This document shows, piece by piece, positions 43,654 through 53,824 of a DNA stretch of 64,000 nt. The notes below the pieces were generated by a model, which searched no databases, was not told the origin of the DNA, and was given only the letters and a program-made list of their open reading frames with translations. Origin of the DNA: Gemmatimonadaceae bacterium (GTDB lineage Bacteria > Gemmatimonadota > Gemmatimonadetes > Gemmatimonadales > Gemmatimonadaceae); assembly GCA_036003045.1 (NCBI GenBank), contig DASYSS010000047.1, positions 49,038-113,037 of the forward strand, in the 5' to 3' direction. Both the position numbers and the translations under genes were made by a program. The stretch's first letter is position 1. Each line of letters opens with the position of its first letter.

Positions 43654-44409
43654 TCAGGATTCCGCGCGAAGAATGACCTTGTCGCCGCGAGAGAGGTGCA
43701 ACGCTCTCGCGGCGCTGTCGTTTCGGATCGAGATCTCGATGGCACCGCCTGATCCGACGACCGCCAACGCTTCGCCGACCGCGACGTCGGCGTATGCACG
43801 GTGGAGCGGAATCGTCCGGTGTCCCACGACGACCGCCGCGACTCCCTCAGCGACGATGTTAGTGATCGCGTTTCCGAATCGATCGATCGCCACGACCTCG
43901 CCCTCGATGACGCCGCCCGGACCTCGAACCGGCTCGGGCGTACTGCAAATGATCGGCGTTTCTCGCGGCGGCGAACCCAGTGTCGTGATCGGCTCGCCAC
44001 GCGCGAGCGCGGCCGCGATCGGAGCGAAGACGTCGCGTCCGTGAAAGGTCGCCGACGCGTCGCCGGGAATCCGAAGCTCGACGACGAGCGCATCCGACCG
44101 CGACAGCGCCGGCGACAGCGCGCCGTTGTCCGGTCCAACGAGATAGCGATCGTCGCTCGCCACAGCGAGGGCCGCGCGCGACGAGCCGACACCGGGATCG
44201 ACGACGACCAAATGGACGGTGCCCGCCGGAAATCGGCGCCAGAAGCGCGCGACCGTGAGCCGCGCGGAGTCGACGTCGTGGCGCGGAATGTCGTGCGTGA
44301 TGTCGACGAGCGTCGCGCCTGGCGCATGCGTGAGCAGCTCGGCTTTCATCTCGCCGACGTAGCCGTCGGCGGTACCGAAGTCGGTCGTGAGCGTGACGAT
44401 GTGCGTCAT
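43654..44409 (-). CDS. SAM hydroxide adenosyltransferase (DUF62 family)
   Basis: 251 residues from ATG 44409. Motifs are VTLTTDFGTADGYVGEMKAEL at the start, VDITHDIPRHDVDSARL, VVVDPGVGSSRAALAV and VGPDNGALSPAL, with a C-terminal beta domain after GEVVAIDRFGNAITNI. Such enzymes split S-adenosylmethionine to adenosine and methionine with water and lack the chlorinase halide pocket. The physiological role is uncertain. It is convergent with the membrane gene (six-base gap) and lies 19 bases after mrp. Confidence 0.9.
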   Translation of the reverse strand: MTHIVTLTTDFGTADGYVGEMKAELLTHAPGATLVDITHDIPRHDVDSARLTVARFWRRFPAGTVHLVVVDPGVGSSRAALAVASDDRYLVGPDNGALSPALSRSDALVVELRIPGDASATFHGRDVFAPIAAALARGEPITTLGSPPRETPIICSTPEPVRGPGGVIEGEVVAIDRFGNAITNIVAEGVAAVVVGHRTIPLHRAYADVAVGEALAVVGSGGAIEISIRNDSAARALHLSRGDKVILRAES

Positions 44410-44428
44410 CGTCGGACTCCCTCGGCGA

Positions 44429-45553
44429 TCAGGTCGTCGCGGCTGCCACTCCATCGTTCACTCGCTCGGCGATTCGCCCGGCGATCGATGCGAGAGCGCG
44501 CGCGGCAGACGAGGCCGGCTCCGCGACCACGATCGGCGCGCCGCGGTCCCCGCCCTCCATCACGCGCTGATAAAGCGGAATCTGCCCGAGAAGCGGCAAC
44601 TCGAGCTCCTTCGCGAGCCGCTCGCCGCCGCCGCTTCCGAAGATGGGCGACGGTTTGCCGCAGTGCGGACACTCGAACCAGCTCATGTTCTCGACGATGC
44701 CGAGGACGGGCACGGTCACGCGCTCGAACATCTTCACGCCCCGCAGCGCGTCGCCGACCGAGACTTCCTGCGGAGTCGTGACGATCACCGCGCCGGTGAC
44801 TTGGGTCGCCTGTACGAGCGTGAGCTGCGCGTCGCCGGTGCCCGGCGGAAGGTCGACGATGAAATAGTCGAGCGTCCCCCACGCGACGTCGCGCAGAAAC
44901 TGTGTGATGATCTTCATGATGATCGGACCGCGCCAGATCGCCGGCTGGTCGCGGTCGATCAGAAAGCCGAGGCTGATGACCTTCACGCCGTGGGCCTCGA
45001 GCGGGATGATGCGCTCCTGGATCACCATCGGCGGTTCGTTCACCCCCATCATCAGCGGGATGTTCGGTCCGTAAATGTCGGCGTCCATGAGACCGACGCG
45101 CGCTCCCTGCTGCGCGAGGGCGACGGCGAGATTCACGGCGACCGTCGATTTTCCGACGCCGCCCTTGCCGCTCGAGATGGCGATGATTTTCCCGAGATTC
45201 GGGTATGTGACCGGCGTCGGCGCTGGAACGCGCTGCTGCGCCGGGCGATCATCCATCACCGGCAGTGCTCGGCCGGCGGATTTCGCCGGGGGCGGGGGTG
45301 GAGCGGAATGATTCGCCGCCGCGACGTCCACGGTGACGTCCTCAACGCCGTCCACCTGCTCGACTGCCTGTCGAATCACGCGCGCGAGCGCGGGGTCGTC
45401 GCCCGGAGCGAGCTGCAATGTGAGCCGAACACGGCCCGTCGTCGTCGTTGCGATGTCGCGCACCGCGCCGCTCTCCATCACGTCGCGCCCCGTGCGCGGA
45501 TGACGAACGCGGCCGAGGGCCTCGGCGATTCGGTGCTGTAGAGTCGCTGCCAT
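44429..45553 (-). CDS. Mrp/ApbC-type iron-sulfur cluster carrier ATPase
   Basis: 374 residues. An N-terminal MIP18/DUF59 domain (about 8-78) precedes a Pro/Ala linker and a P-loop ATPase with GKGGVGKST at 129-137, the DADIYGPNIP segment and VDLPPGTGDAQLTLVQ. Two cysteines in ECPHCGKP (about residue 292-295) hold the transient Fe-S cluster at the dimer interface. It loads clusters onto target enzymes. Operon order from here: nrnA, mrp, SAM hydroxide adenosyltransferase. Confidence 0.93.
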   Translation of the reverse strand: MAATLQHRIAEALGRVRHPRTGRDVMESGAVRDIATTTTGRVRLTLQLAPGDDPALARVIRQAVEQVDGVEDVTVDVAAANHSAPPPPPAKSAGRALPVMDDRPAQQRVPAPTPVTYPNLGKIIAISSGKGGVGKSTVAVNLAVALAQQGARVGLMDADIYGPNIPLMMGVNEPPMVIQERIIPLEAHGVKVISLGFLIDRDQPAIWRGPIIMKIITQFLRDVAWGTLDYFIVDLPPGTGDAQLTLVQATQVTGAVIVTTPQEVSVGDALRGVKMFERVTVPVLGIVENMSWFECPHCGKPSPIFGSGGGERLAKELELPLLGQIPLYQRVMEGGDRGAPIVVAEPASSAARALASIAGRIAERVNDGVAAATT

Positions 45554-45572
45554 GTCTAGAAGGTAGGGCTCT

Positions 45573-46637
45573 TCACGTTGCCGCGCGCGCCGACCCGTTT
45601 CCCTCGTTGGTGAGCGGTGGCAGGTAGCCCTGCGCGGCGGCGATGACGCGCGCGCGGACGTCGTCGAGGGATCCGGAGATCAACGCGCCGGCGGCCTTGG
45701 CGTGGCCGCCGCCGCCGAACTGTCGGGCGAACGCGTTGACGTCCACCTCGCCCGTGCTGCGGAATGAGACTTTCACTTTCCCGTAGCCGAGGTCGCGGAA
45801 AAAGAGCGCCATCCGCGTGCCCGCGATCGACCGCGCGTGCTCGACGATGCCGTCGAGATCCTCCTGGCGGACGCCATGCTTCTCGAGCGCCCCCCCGCGC
45901 ATCGAAAGCCACGCGATGCCGTGCTCCTCGTCGACGCCCAGACTGTCGAGCACCTCGCCGAGCAGACGCACTCGGCCGGCCGGCGCCGACGCATAGATGC
46001 GCAGGTACATGTCCTCGGGCTCGACGCCGGCGTGCAACAAGTCCGCGGCGATCGCGTGGCAGCGCGGCGTCGTGTTGCTGAACCGGAATCCGCCCGTGTC
46101 GGTGAGAATCGCCGTGTAAAGCGCCTGCGCGATGTCCGGGTCGATCTCGAGGTCGAGCACGCAGGCGAGATCGTAAACCAGCTCACCGGTCGCGCACGCG
46201 GCGACGTCGGTGAAGACGATGTCGCCCGCGGGGTCGTCGGACGCGATGTGATGGTCGATGACGAGCTTCGGCACGCGCAGCTTGCGAACCGTGTCGGCGA
46301 GCATGCCCAGCCGTTTCACATCGCTGATGTCGAGCACGACGAGCACGTCGATGCCCTCGAGGGCCGACGCGCCGCGGTGCGTCATGTCGCGAACGCCGTC
46401 GCCGAGCAGAAACGAGAACAGCTCGGGCCATGGCGTGGGATTCACGATGCGAACGACGAGGCCGAGCTGGGTGAGCATGCGCGCTAGCGCAGCCTCGGAA
46501 CCGCAACCGTCGCCGTCGGCGTTCATGTGCGTCGACAGCGCGACGCGCCGGCCGGGAACGAGCTCACGACGCAAGGCCTCGATCGCCGTGCGCCGCGACT
46601 CCGGAATTTTCAGGTACTCTTCGGCCGTGTGGGACAC
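45573..46637 (-). CDS. nrnA: NrnA-type DHH/DHHA1 oligoribonuclease and pAp phosphatase
   Basis: 354 residues from GTG 46637. DHH-domain metal motifs are STHMNADGDGCGSEAAL, VVLDISDVKRLG and VIDHHIASD; the DHHA1 nucleic-acid motif is QFGGGGHAKAAGA at about residue 310. NrnA degrades short RNAs and dephosphorylates 3'-phosphoadenosine-5'-phosphate. The stop lies 19 bases upstream of mrp. No clear Shine-Dalgarno is seen; a strong terminator of the upstream permease gene lies 24-30 bases away. Confidence 0.93.
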   Translation of the reverse strand: MSHTAEEYLKIPESRRTAIEALRRELVPGRRVALSTHMNADGDGCGSEAALARMLTQLGLVVRIVNPTPWPELFSFLLGDGVRDMTHRGASALEGIDVLVVLDISDVKRLGMLADTVRKLRVPKLVIDHHIASDDPAGDIVFTDVAACATGELVYDLACVLDLEIDPDIAQALYTAILTDTGGFRFSNTTPRCHAIAADLLHAGVEPEDMYLRIYASAPAGRVRLLGEVLDSLGVDEEHGIAWLSMRGGALEKHGVRQEDLDGIVEHARSIAGTRMALFFRDLGYGKVKVSFRSTGEVDVNAFARQFGGGGHAKAAGALISGSLDDVRARVIAAAQGYLPPLTNEGNGSARAAT

Positions 46638-46660
46638 GTCGTGCGGAGCGCTCTCCCGAA

Positions 46661-46692
46661 AAATTGAAACGGCGCCCGGTGCCGGGCGCCGT
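46661..46692 (-). terminator. Rho-independent terminator of the permease gene
   Basis: ACGGCGCCCGG (46669-46679) pairs with CCGGGCGCCGT (46682-46692). On the minus strand the stem is followed by TTTCAATTTTTC (46657-46668). It lies about 31 bases past the permease stop at 46723 and before nrnA. Confidence 0.82.
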
Positions 46693-46722
46693 CTCGAAAG
46701 CTAACGCGACCAAGTCGCGCCG

Positions 46723-48276
46723 TCAGTCGCCGGCGGCAGCCTCCATGGGCTGACTCCCGACGTGCGAGTGGGTCCTGCTGTACGTGAAATAGATGACCAA
46801 GCCGATGATCATCCAAACGATCAAGCGAAGCCAAGTGTCCGACGGAAGGCTGTACATCATGTACGCGCAGATCAGGATTCCGAGAATGGGAACGAGCGGC
46901 ACCATCGGGGTCCGGAACGGGCGCGGAATGTTGGGCCGCTGATAGCGAAGCACCATGATGCCGAAGCACACGATCACGAAGGCGAGCAGCGTGCCGATCG
47001 ATACCAGCTGACCGAGCAGGTCGATCGGGAAGAAACCGGCGACGAGCGCGGCCACGATACCCGTCACGATCGTCGTCACGTACGGGGTCTGGAACTTGGG
47101 ATGGACCTTCCCGAACACCGCGGGAAGCAGCCCGTCGCGGCTCATCGAGAAGAAGATTCGCGGCTGCCCCATGAGCATCACGAGCACGACCGACGCAAGC
47201 CCGAGGATCGCGCCGATGTTGATGAAATAGGTAAGCCACCTGAGCGCCGGACCGGCCGCCTCGATCGCGACGAACACCGGGTGCGGCACGTTCAGATTCT
47301 TGTAGTTCGTGAGCCCCGTCATCACCAGCGCCATCAAGATGTAGAGGACGGTGCAGATGCCGAGCGACGCGAGAATGCCGATCGGCATGTCTTTCTGCGG
47401 ATTCTTCGCCTCCTGGGCCGCGGTCGAAACGGCGTCGAATCCGATGTAGGCGAAGAACACGACGGCTGCGCCGCGGATGATCCCGCTGAACCCATAGTGT
47501 CCGAACTCGCCCGTGTTCGGCGGGATGAACGGATGCCAGTTCGCCGAGTTGACGTACATGAACCCGAAGCCGATCACCGCGATGACGATGGCGACCTTCA
47601 CGAAGACGATGACGTTGTTGAAGCTCGCCGATTCCTTGATGCCGATGACGAGCAGCGCGGACATCAGCCCGACGAGGACGATCGCCGGCAGATTGATGAT
47701 GCCCGGCTGAAGCACGGCTCCCGCGGGACACGCGCCGTTCACCGCGGCCGTCGCCGCGCCGGTCGAGTCGATGCACATCAGGTTTTTCACGATCGTGTGC
47801 GTGCCCACGATGCCGAGTGGCGCCTGCGTCCACGCCGCCGAGACGTGCATGCCCAGGTTGTCGCGCAAAAACGCGACGAAGTAGCCGGACCATCCCACCG
47901 CGACCGTCGCCGCGCCGAACAGGTACTCGAGGATCAAGTCCCAGCCGATGATCCACGCGACGAACTCGCCGAGCGTTGCGTAGCCGTACGTGTACGCGCT
48001 GCCGGCGATCGGAATCATCGACGCGAACTCCGCGTAGCAGAGGCCCGCGAAGAGGCACCCGAGTCCGGCGACGACGAATGACAGTACGATCGCGGGCCCC
48101 GCGGTCTGCGCGGCTGCCGTGCCGGTGAGCACGAAGATCCCGGCGCCGATGATCGCGCCGATGCCGAGCATCGTGAGGTTGAGGGCGCCGAGCGCACGCT
48201 TGAGCGTGACCTCTTGTCCCTCGGACGCCGCCTCCGACTGCAGCAGGCTGATGCTTTTCGTGGACCACAAGCCCAT
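46723..48276 (-). CDS. APC-superfamily cationic amino-acid transporter
   Basis: 517 residues with about 12-14 membrane segments. The unwound TM1 motif is GIGAIIGAGIFVLTG, followed by AGPAIVLSFVVAGLGCLFAGL and, further on, GFDAVSTAAQEAKNPQKDMPIGI as in CAT/YfnA-type carriers of arginine, lysine or other amino acids. A cysteine-bearing loop lies between segments at about residue 165-190. It has its own terminator downstream. The start is ATG 48276. The 216-base gap upstream holds no gene; I see no certain promoter in it. Confidence 0.92.
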   Translation of the reverse strand: MGLWSTKSISLLQSEAASEGQEVTLKRALGALNLTMLGIGAIIGAGIFVLTGTAAAQTAGPAIVLSFVVAGLGCLFAGLCYAEFASMIPIAGSAYTYGYATLGEFVAWIIGWDLILEYLFGAATVAVGWSGYFVAFLRDNLGMHVSAAWTQAPLGIVGTHTIVKNLMCIDSTGAATAAVNGACPAGAVLQPGIINLPAIVLVGLMSALLVIGIKESASFNNVIVFVKVAIVIAVIGFGFMYVNSANWHPFIPPNTGEFGHYGFSGIIRGAAVVFFAYIGFDAVSTAAQEAKNPQKDMPIGILASLGICTVLYILMALVMTGLTNYKNLNVPHPVFVAIEAAGPALRWLTYFINIGAILGLASVVLVMLMGQPRIFFSMSRDGLLPAVFGKVHPKFQTPYVTTIVTGIVAALVAGFFPIDLLGQLVSIGTLLAFVIVCFGIMVLRYQRPNIPRPFRTPMVPLVPILGILICAYMMYSLPSDTWLRLIVWMIIGLVIYFTYSRTHSHVGSQPMEAAAGD

Positions 48277-48492
48277 TGAAGGTCTCCCGAGGTCTGACGT
48301 AAAAGAGGCGGCACCGATGAATCGCGCCGCCGGCGAACAAACGTTCCGTCGAGCCTGCTCAGCGCCGGGTAGGAGGTGGCGCGGATCGAACTACTGTATA
48401 CACTTGTCTGCGCGCAACTTGCGCCACATTAAAAGCGTTGTCAAGCAATCGGCCGCGATCCTGACACGCCTCTGACCTGCGGCCCGACAGTA

Positions 48493-49014
48493 CTAACGTT
48501 TCGACGGAAGAACCCGCTGAGATCGGCCGCCGTTCGCCGTGCGCCACGTCTTTCCGTCGTCGCTCGTCTCGAGACGCCAGGTGTACTCGTCGCGCTTCGT
48601 GAAATCGTTGACGGTCCGGAACCAGCGCCCGTTCGTGCTCGCCGCGAGCCCGCCATACGTCCACACCACGCCGTTGATCGTCAGCGGAACCGGCGCGAGT
48701 GTGTCGCCCGGATTCGGCACGACGTAGAATACGAACGCTCCGGTCCTCGGATTTCGCGTGAAGAAGTTCATCGCGTGCTGCACGCCGGCGACGGTCGTGA
48801 TCGTTTGGTCGCAGATCACGCCGTTACCCTGCGGGGTCCAATCGCAGCTCGACTTCGCCGAAACGCCTTGCGTCGCGTCGCTCTGCCACACGCCGACGAT
48901 CGCCCCGAGCGGCTCGGCGCCCGGCGCGGGCTTCTGCGCCGCGAGCGGCGACGCGATCGCCAGAGCGCCGGCGACAGCTTTGGCCAATCGACGGAAGCCC
49001 GCGAGTGTGGTCAC
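48493..49014 (-). CDS. Secreted protein, DUF1579-like, of unknown function
   Basis: 173 residues from GTG 49014, directly after a row of 8-base repeats. The signal peptide is VTTLAGFRRLAKAVAGALAI, cut near LAAQ. The mature part (GVWQSDATQGVSAKSSCDWTPQGNGVIC...) resembles secreted proteins that measure about 150 residues with two cysteines (SSCDWTP and GVICDQT) likely forming a disulfide. Function unknown. It lies 38 bases past the guaB stop on the same strand. Confidence 0.72.
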   Translation of the reverse strand: MTTLAGFRRLAKAVAGALAIASPLAAQKPAPGAEPLGAIVGVWQSDATQGVSAKSSCDWTPQGNGVICDQTITTVAGVQHAMNFFTRNPRTGAFVFYVVPNPGDTLAPVPLTINGVVWTYGGLAASTNGRWFRTVNDFTKRDEYTWRLETSDDGKTWRTANGGRSQRVLPSKR

Positions 49015-49052
49015 CGGTCCAGCGGTCCGCCGGTCCACCGGTCTTCCGGTCG

Positions 49053-49053
<1 letters not shown>
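49014..49053. repeat. Five tandem 8-base repeats filling the spacer
   Basis: The sequence reads CCGGTCCA-GCGGTCCG-CCGGTCCA-CCGGTCTT-CCGGTCGT, five units sharing CGGTC. It fills exactly the space between the guaB stop (49053) and the GTG start (49014) of the next gene. Copy-number change would alter spacing but not the guaB frame. Confidence 0.75.
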
Positions 49054-50663
<1,610 letters not shown>

Positions 50664-51122
50664 CTAAACTCTTCCTATCACGCGTAAACGGCGGCGAATC
50701 CGCTTGGGCAGAAAAAACGCGGCCGCCGCTAAGGCGCCTTTCAAATTGAGGTCCGCGAGATCGGCGGGATCCCCGGTCCAATGGTCGAGCACCACCTTTC
50801 GCCCCGCGTTGTTGATCAGATGCTGCAGCGCGAGCACGAGAAGAAACAGGTCGTCGATCTCGCCGAAAAATGGAATGAAGTCGGGGATGAGATCGATCGG
50901 CGAAACGATGTAGATGACCGCGCCCGCGACGAGCAGCTTGTCGAACGTGGCAACCCGCTTGTCGACGACGAGTCCGCCGAGCAGCCGGAGATACGACGGC
51001 AACTGGCGCACGTAGTAGAGCACCGTCCGCCTCGCCCCGGTTCGCGGACGCCGGACTTCGCGCTCTTCTTCCTCGTGCAACGCGCGATGTACGCGTGCCG
51101 CCGAACCGCGTCGTGTTTTCAT
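50664..51122 (-). CDS. YkvA-family (DUF1232) membrane protein
   Basis: 152 residues. The DUF1232 core is YIVSPIDLIPDFIPFFGEIDDLFLLVLALQHLIN with a hydrophobic helix pair and a basic N-terminus (MKTRRGSAAR). The ATG overlaps the preceding gene as ATGA. Such proteins are small integral or membrane-attached proteins of unknown function. Confidence 0.85.
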   Translation of the reverse strand: MKTRRGSAARVHRALHEEEEREVRRPRTGARRTVLYYVRQLPSYLRLLGGLVVDKRVATFDKLLVAGAVIYIVSPIDLIPDFIPFFGEIDDLFLLVLALQHLINNAGRKVVLDHWTGDPADLADLNLKGALAAAAFFLPKRIRRRLRVIGRV

Positions 51123-51541
51123 AGCTTTTCTCCCGAACCGCCGGGGTCCTGAATGTCTCGCGCGGGTGACGACGCGGAATCGCCGGTCGCCGGCGGCGTC
51201 GGCGAGGTCGGCGTCGCTGGAGCGGAGTTCGGAGACGTCGAGCGCGCGGAATTCACCAGTTCGCTCGCCATCGTCTTTCCCGTCTCGAGCGCGCTGTTCA
51301 ACGCGTTCGCCGCCCTGTTCATGAAGCCGACCGTTTCGGCGATCGTCGACGCGGAAATCCGTCCGGCGCGAAGCTGGTCCTCGATCGCTTCCGTGAATCG
51401 CGTGAACGTGCTGGCGCTTGGCGAGGCGCGCTCGGCGAACTTCGACTCCAGGAACTCGACGTAGTCGAGGACCTGGTAGCCGCGCTCGTCCGGCAGTGTT
51501 TCGAGTTTTCTCAGGATTCGGTCGCGCAGGTGCTCGTTCAT
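51119..51541 (-). CDS. DUF2281-like protein, possible coiled adaptor
   Basis: 140 residues. The first ~40 residues resemble DUF2281 (LRDRILRKLETLPDERGYQVLDYVEFLESKFA), an antitoxin-like or regulatory short helix. The C-terminal ~60 residues are low-complexity, rich in Ser, Thr, Pro and Ala. It overlaps the next gene by four bases. No toxin gene is adjacent. Function unknown. Confidence 0.7.
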   Translation of the reverse strand: MNEHLRDRILRKLETLPDERGYQVLDYVEFLESKFAERASPSASTFTRFTEAIEDQLRAGRISASTIAETVGFMNRAANALNSALETGKTMASELVNSARSTSPNSAPATPTSPTPPATGDSASSPARDIQDPGGSGEKL

Positions 51542-51584
51542 GGTCTCTGAAATCGGGCGCCGCGCGTGACCCGCGTCAACCCCG

Positions 51585-52631
51585 TCAGCCGCGCCAGCGA
51601 CTTCGAGTTCCGCGCGCGTCGATGTGCACGTACGGCGTGTTGTACCGTCCGCTGGTGTACAAGCCGAGCCCGCCCACCAAGTCGGGATGCTCGGCCTCGA
51701 CCTCTTCCACGGCGCGCGCGACGAGCATTTCGTCCCGCACCGTCACGCGGCCGTCGCCGTCGGCGTCGATTGCAAGATCCGCGGCATCGCCGTACTCGTG
51801 GCGGCTGTCGGTCGCGGCGCGCCACACGCCGTCGTTATGCGCCGGGGTCCGGTAGCCGCTGTGGACGTCGAATGCGACGTCGCCCCCGGACTCTTCGGAG
51901 CCGTCCGTGTTCGCCGACGACATACGCGCGCGCTCGCCGAGCTTGGCGAGCACCAACTCGAGTTTGTCGAGCAGACGCGGATTCAGCGCCACGTACTTGG
52001 GCCACACGTTGTCCTGCTGGTCGTGCGTGAGGAAATCGCCGAGCCGCAGATGCTCGCTGACCTTGAGATCGACGTCCTCCTGGCGCACCTCGACGAAGCC
52101 CTGCGGATGGTCGTGCTGCGCGAATCGTTCGGCGACGTACGTACCGATGCGATACCCGTTGAGCATGCTGCCGACCTTTCGCGAGAACGGCACGAGCACG
52201 ACGAGCGTCGGCTCGGGAAGAACCTGACGCGACGTCCCGCGTTCGATCGCGAGATGATAAAACCCCGGGCGATGCGGCGCCGTGAACCCCGGGCCGTTCA
52301 GTGCTTGCGGAAGATCGACGCCGACAGAGTCGCCTTCGCGAATCCACTCGTACGTGAGCGATTCGATGTCGCCGCCCACCTGAACGGGAAACTCGACGCG
52401 CTGTTCAGGAAGCGCGACGCGAACTCGCACTTCGTGGCTCGCACCGAATGCATTGAGCGACGCGCCGGCAGCGATCCCCTCGCCCGCGATCGCCGCGAAC
52501 GGCGCGGTCGGCGCGGGAGCCGGGTTGTAGAAGGCCGCGACCCCAAGCGCCGATGCGATGATCGCCGCAAACGCGCTCACGCGCGCGCGGTCGATTCTCG
52601 TGGCGAGCTTGGCGCCGCGGCTGAGGATCAT
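51585..52631 (-). CDS. M15-type D-Ala-D-Ala peptidase-like protein with calcium loop
   Basis: 348 residues from ATG 52631. The N-terminus has one membrane or signal segment (VSAFAAIIASALGVAAF). The zinc-type motif SRHEYGDAADL (His with Asp seven residues on) and VHIDARG are typical of M15/DUF882 peptidases. Between them a DADGDGRVTVRDE loop matches an EF-hand or dockerin calcium loop. A beta region at about 70-160 precedes it. It may trim peptidoglycan peptides in the periplasm. It overlaps its upstream paralogue by four bases. Confidence 0.82.
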   Translation of the reverse strand: MILSRGAKLATRIDRARVSAFAAIIASALGVAAFYNPAPAPTAPFAAIAGEGIAAGASLNAFGASHEVRVRVALPEQRVEFPVQVGGDIESLTYEWIREGDSVGVDLPQALNGPGFTAPHRPGFYHLAIERGTSRQVLPEPTLVVLVPFSRKVGSMLNGYRIGTYVAERFAQHDHPQGFVEVRQEDVDLKVSEHLRLGDFLTHDQQDNVWPKYVALNPRLLDKLELVLAKLGERARMSSANTDGSEESGGDVAFDVHSGYRTPAHNDGVWRAATDSRHEYGDAADLAIDADGDGRVTVRDEMLVARAVEEVEAEHPDLVGGLGLYTSGRYNTPYVHIDARGTRSRWRG

Positions 52632-53632
52632 TCGCCGACCCCCATCCGCATCCCGACACCCCAATGAGCGGCGGAGCCCCGAACGTCGATGTGGGTGAAC
52701 GGCCCGTGAGACCGATTTCCTGAGTAGACCCCGGCTCCGCCGACGAGCTCCGGGTGTTCCTCGCCGACGCGATCGGCCGCCCGCGCGATCACCCTCGAGT
52801 CGCGCCAGTCGACGCGGCCGTCGTGGTTGAGGTCCGACATCCGTCCACGCCCGTCGTTGTCGACGAAGACGTCGGAGGCGTCGCCGTACATATGGCGGCT
52901 TTCCGCGGCGCGGCCGGCCGTCGAGCCGCCGTTCGCATTGTACCAGGGAGTCCGGAAGCCGCTCATCACGGACATGTGCTTCACGGGCACGCCTTCACGC
53001 TGAAGCTCCTGCCACACCAGCTCCAGCTTGTCGATCAACTTGTCGTTGAGCACCAGGTACTTCGGCCAGACGTCCGCCTGGTCATGCGTAATGAAGTCGC
53101 CGAGCTTGAAGTGCTCCGAGACCGGCGTGTCCATGTTCGCCTGCGTGACTTCGATGAACCCGTTGGGGTTGGCGTACGCAGGCGATTTGACCGCGTGTTT
53201 CTCCGCGGGCCAGAAACCGAGGCGATACGAGCCGAGCTTCATGCCATGCTTCTCGGCGAACGGGTGCATCGTGATGAACGCAAAGGGACGCGCGAGAGGC
53301 GCGACGGGATACATCCCGGGGCGCAAGAGGCTCGAATCGCCGAACAGCGCGGCGAACGCCGGCACGGCGGGCGTCTTTGTACTCGGGGAGACGAAACGGG
53401 CGAAAAGGCTCCCGCTGAGCCCGCGGAGGGCGTCCGCGAAGCGCGCGATCGCCGAGGCGGCTGTCTGCGTCGAGTCGCCGGGGCCATGGGCCGTCCGCGC
53501 GCGGTTGGCCGCGAGCCGGGTTTCGAGGGTAGAACGCGCGTCCAAACGGCCCGGGCCCGCTGCGGCGAAGGTAATGCTCAGCGTGGCGCCCAGCGCGATG
53601 ATCGTCGCGGCAGAGCGAATTCGGTTCGACAT
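52628..53632 (-). CDS. M15-type peptidase-like paralogue with calcium loop
   Basis: 334 residues from ATG 53632 with a signal peptide (MSNRIRSAATIIALGATLSI, cut near AAAGP). The zinc-type motif SRHMYGDASDV and THIDVRG match the downstream gene; SGFRTPWYNANGG also fits M15. The loop DLNHDGRVDWRD matches the EF-hand/dockerin calcium pattern and is preceded by VDNDGRGRM. The two genes are clearly tandem duplicates with different N-terminal parts. It likely acts on peptidoglycan. It is divergent from gpmI. Confidence 0.82.
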   Translation of the reverse strand: MSNRIRSAATIIALGATLSITFAAAGPGRLDARSTLETRLAANRARTAHGPGDSTQTAASAIARFADALRGLSGSLFARFVSPSTKTPAVPAFAALFGDSSLLRPGMYPVAPLARPFAFITMHPFAEKHGMKLGSYRLGFWPAEKHAVKSPAYANPNGFIEVTQANMDTPVSEHFKLGDFITHDQADVWPKYLVLNDKLIDKLELVWQELQREGVPVKHMSVMSGFRTPWYNANGGSTAGRAAESRHMYGDASDVFVDNDGRGRMSDLNHDGRVDWRDSRVIARAADRVGEEHPELVGGAGVYSGNRSHGPFTHIDVRGSAAHWGVGMRMGVGE

Positions 53633-53705
53633 CGGCGAATTTTTTGGCTGACCGGCGGCGTGGTGGGAACTCACAGCGCCTTGACGGCCCCATCATAAGC
53701 TGTCC

Positions 53706-53719
53706 GTTGCAAATGCAAC
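53706..53719. promoter_or_regulatory. Palindromic operator candidate
   Basis: GTTGCA-AA-TGCAAC is a perfect inverted repeat lying between the divergent M15 peptidase (start 53632) and gpmI (start 53825). The size fits a dimeric repressor site. No matching regulator is encoded next to it. Confidence 0.4.
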
Positions 53720-53824
53720 AGATGGGACTTCTTGCTCAACTTATTTGTAATCATTCCGTTCCACCGCGCGAACAGCGCGCAATAGATTTCGGGCTCGTCG
53801 TTTCCACCCTTGTTCCCACGAACC

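Noticed and set aside
51119..51541. Toxin-antitoxin pair with DUF2281-like protein
   Set aside because: No toxin gene is next to it; neighbours are YkvA-like and M15-type genes.
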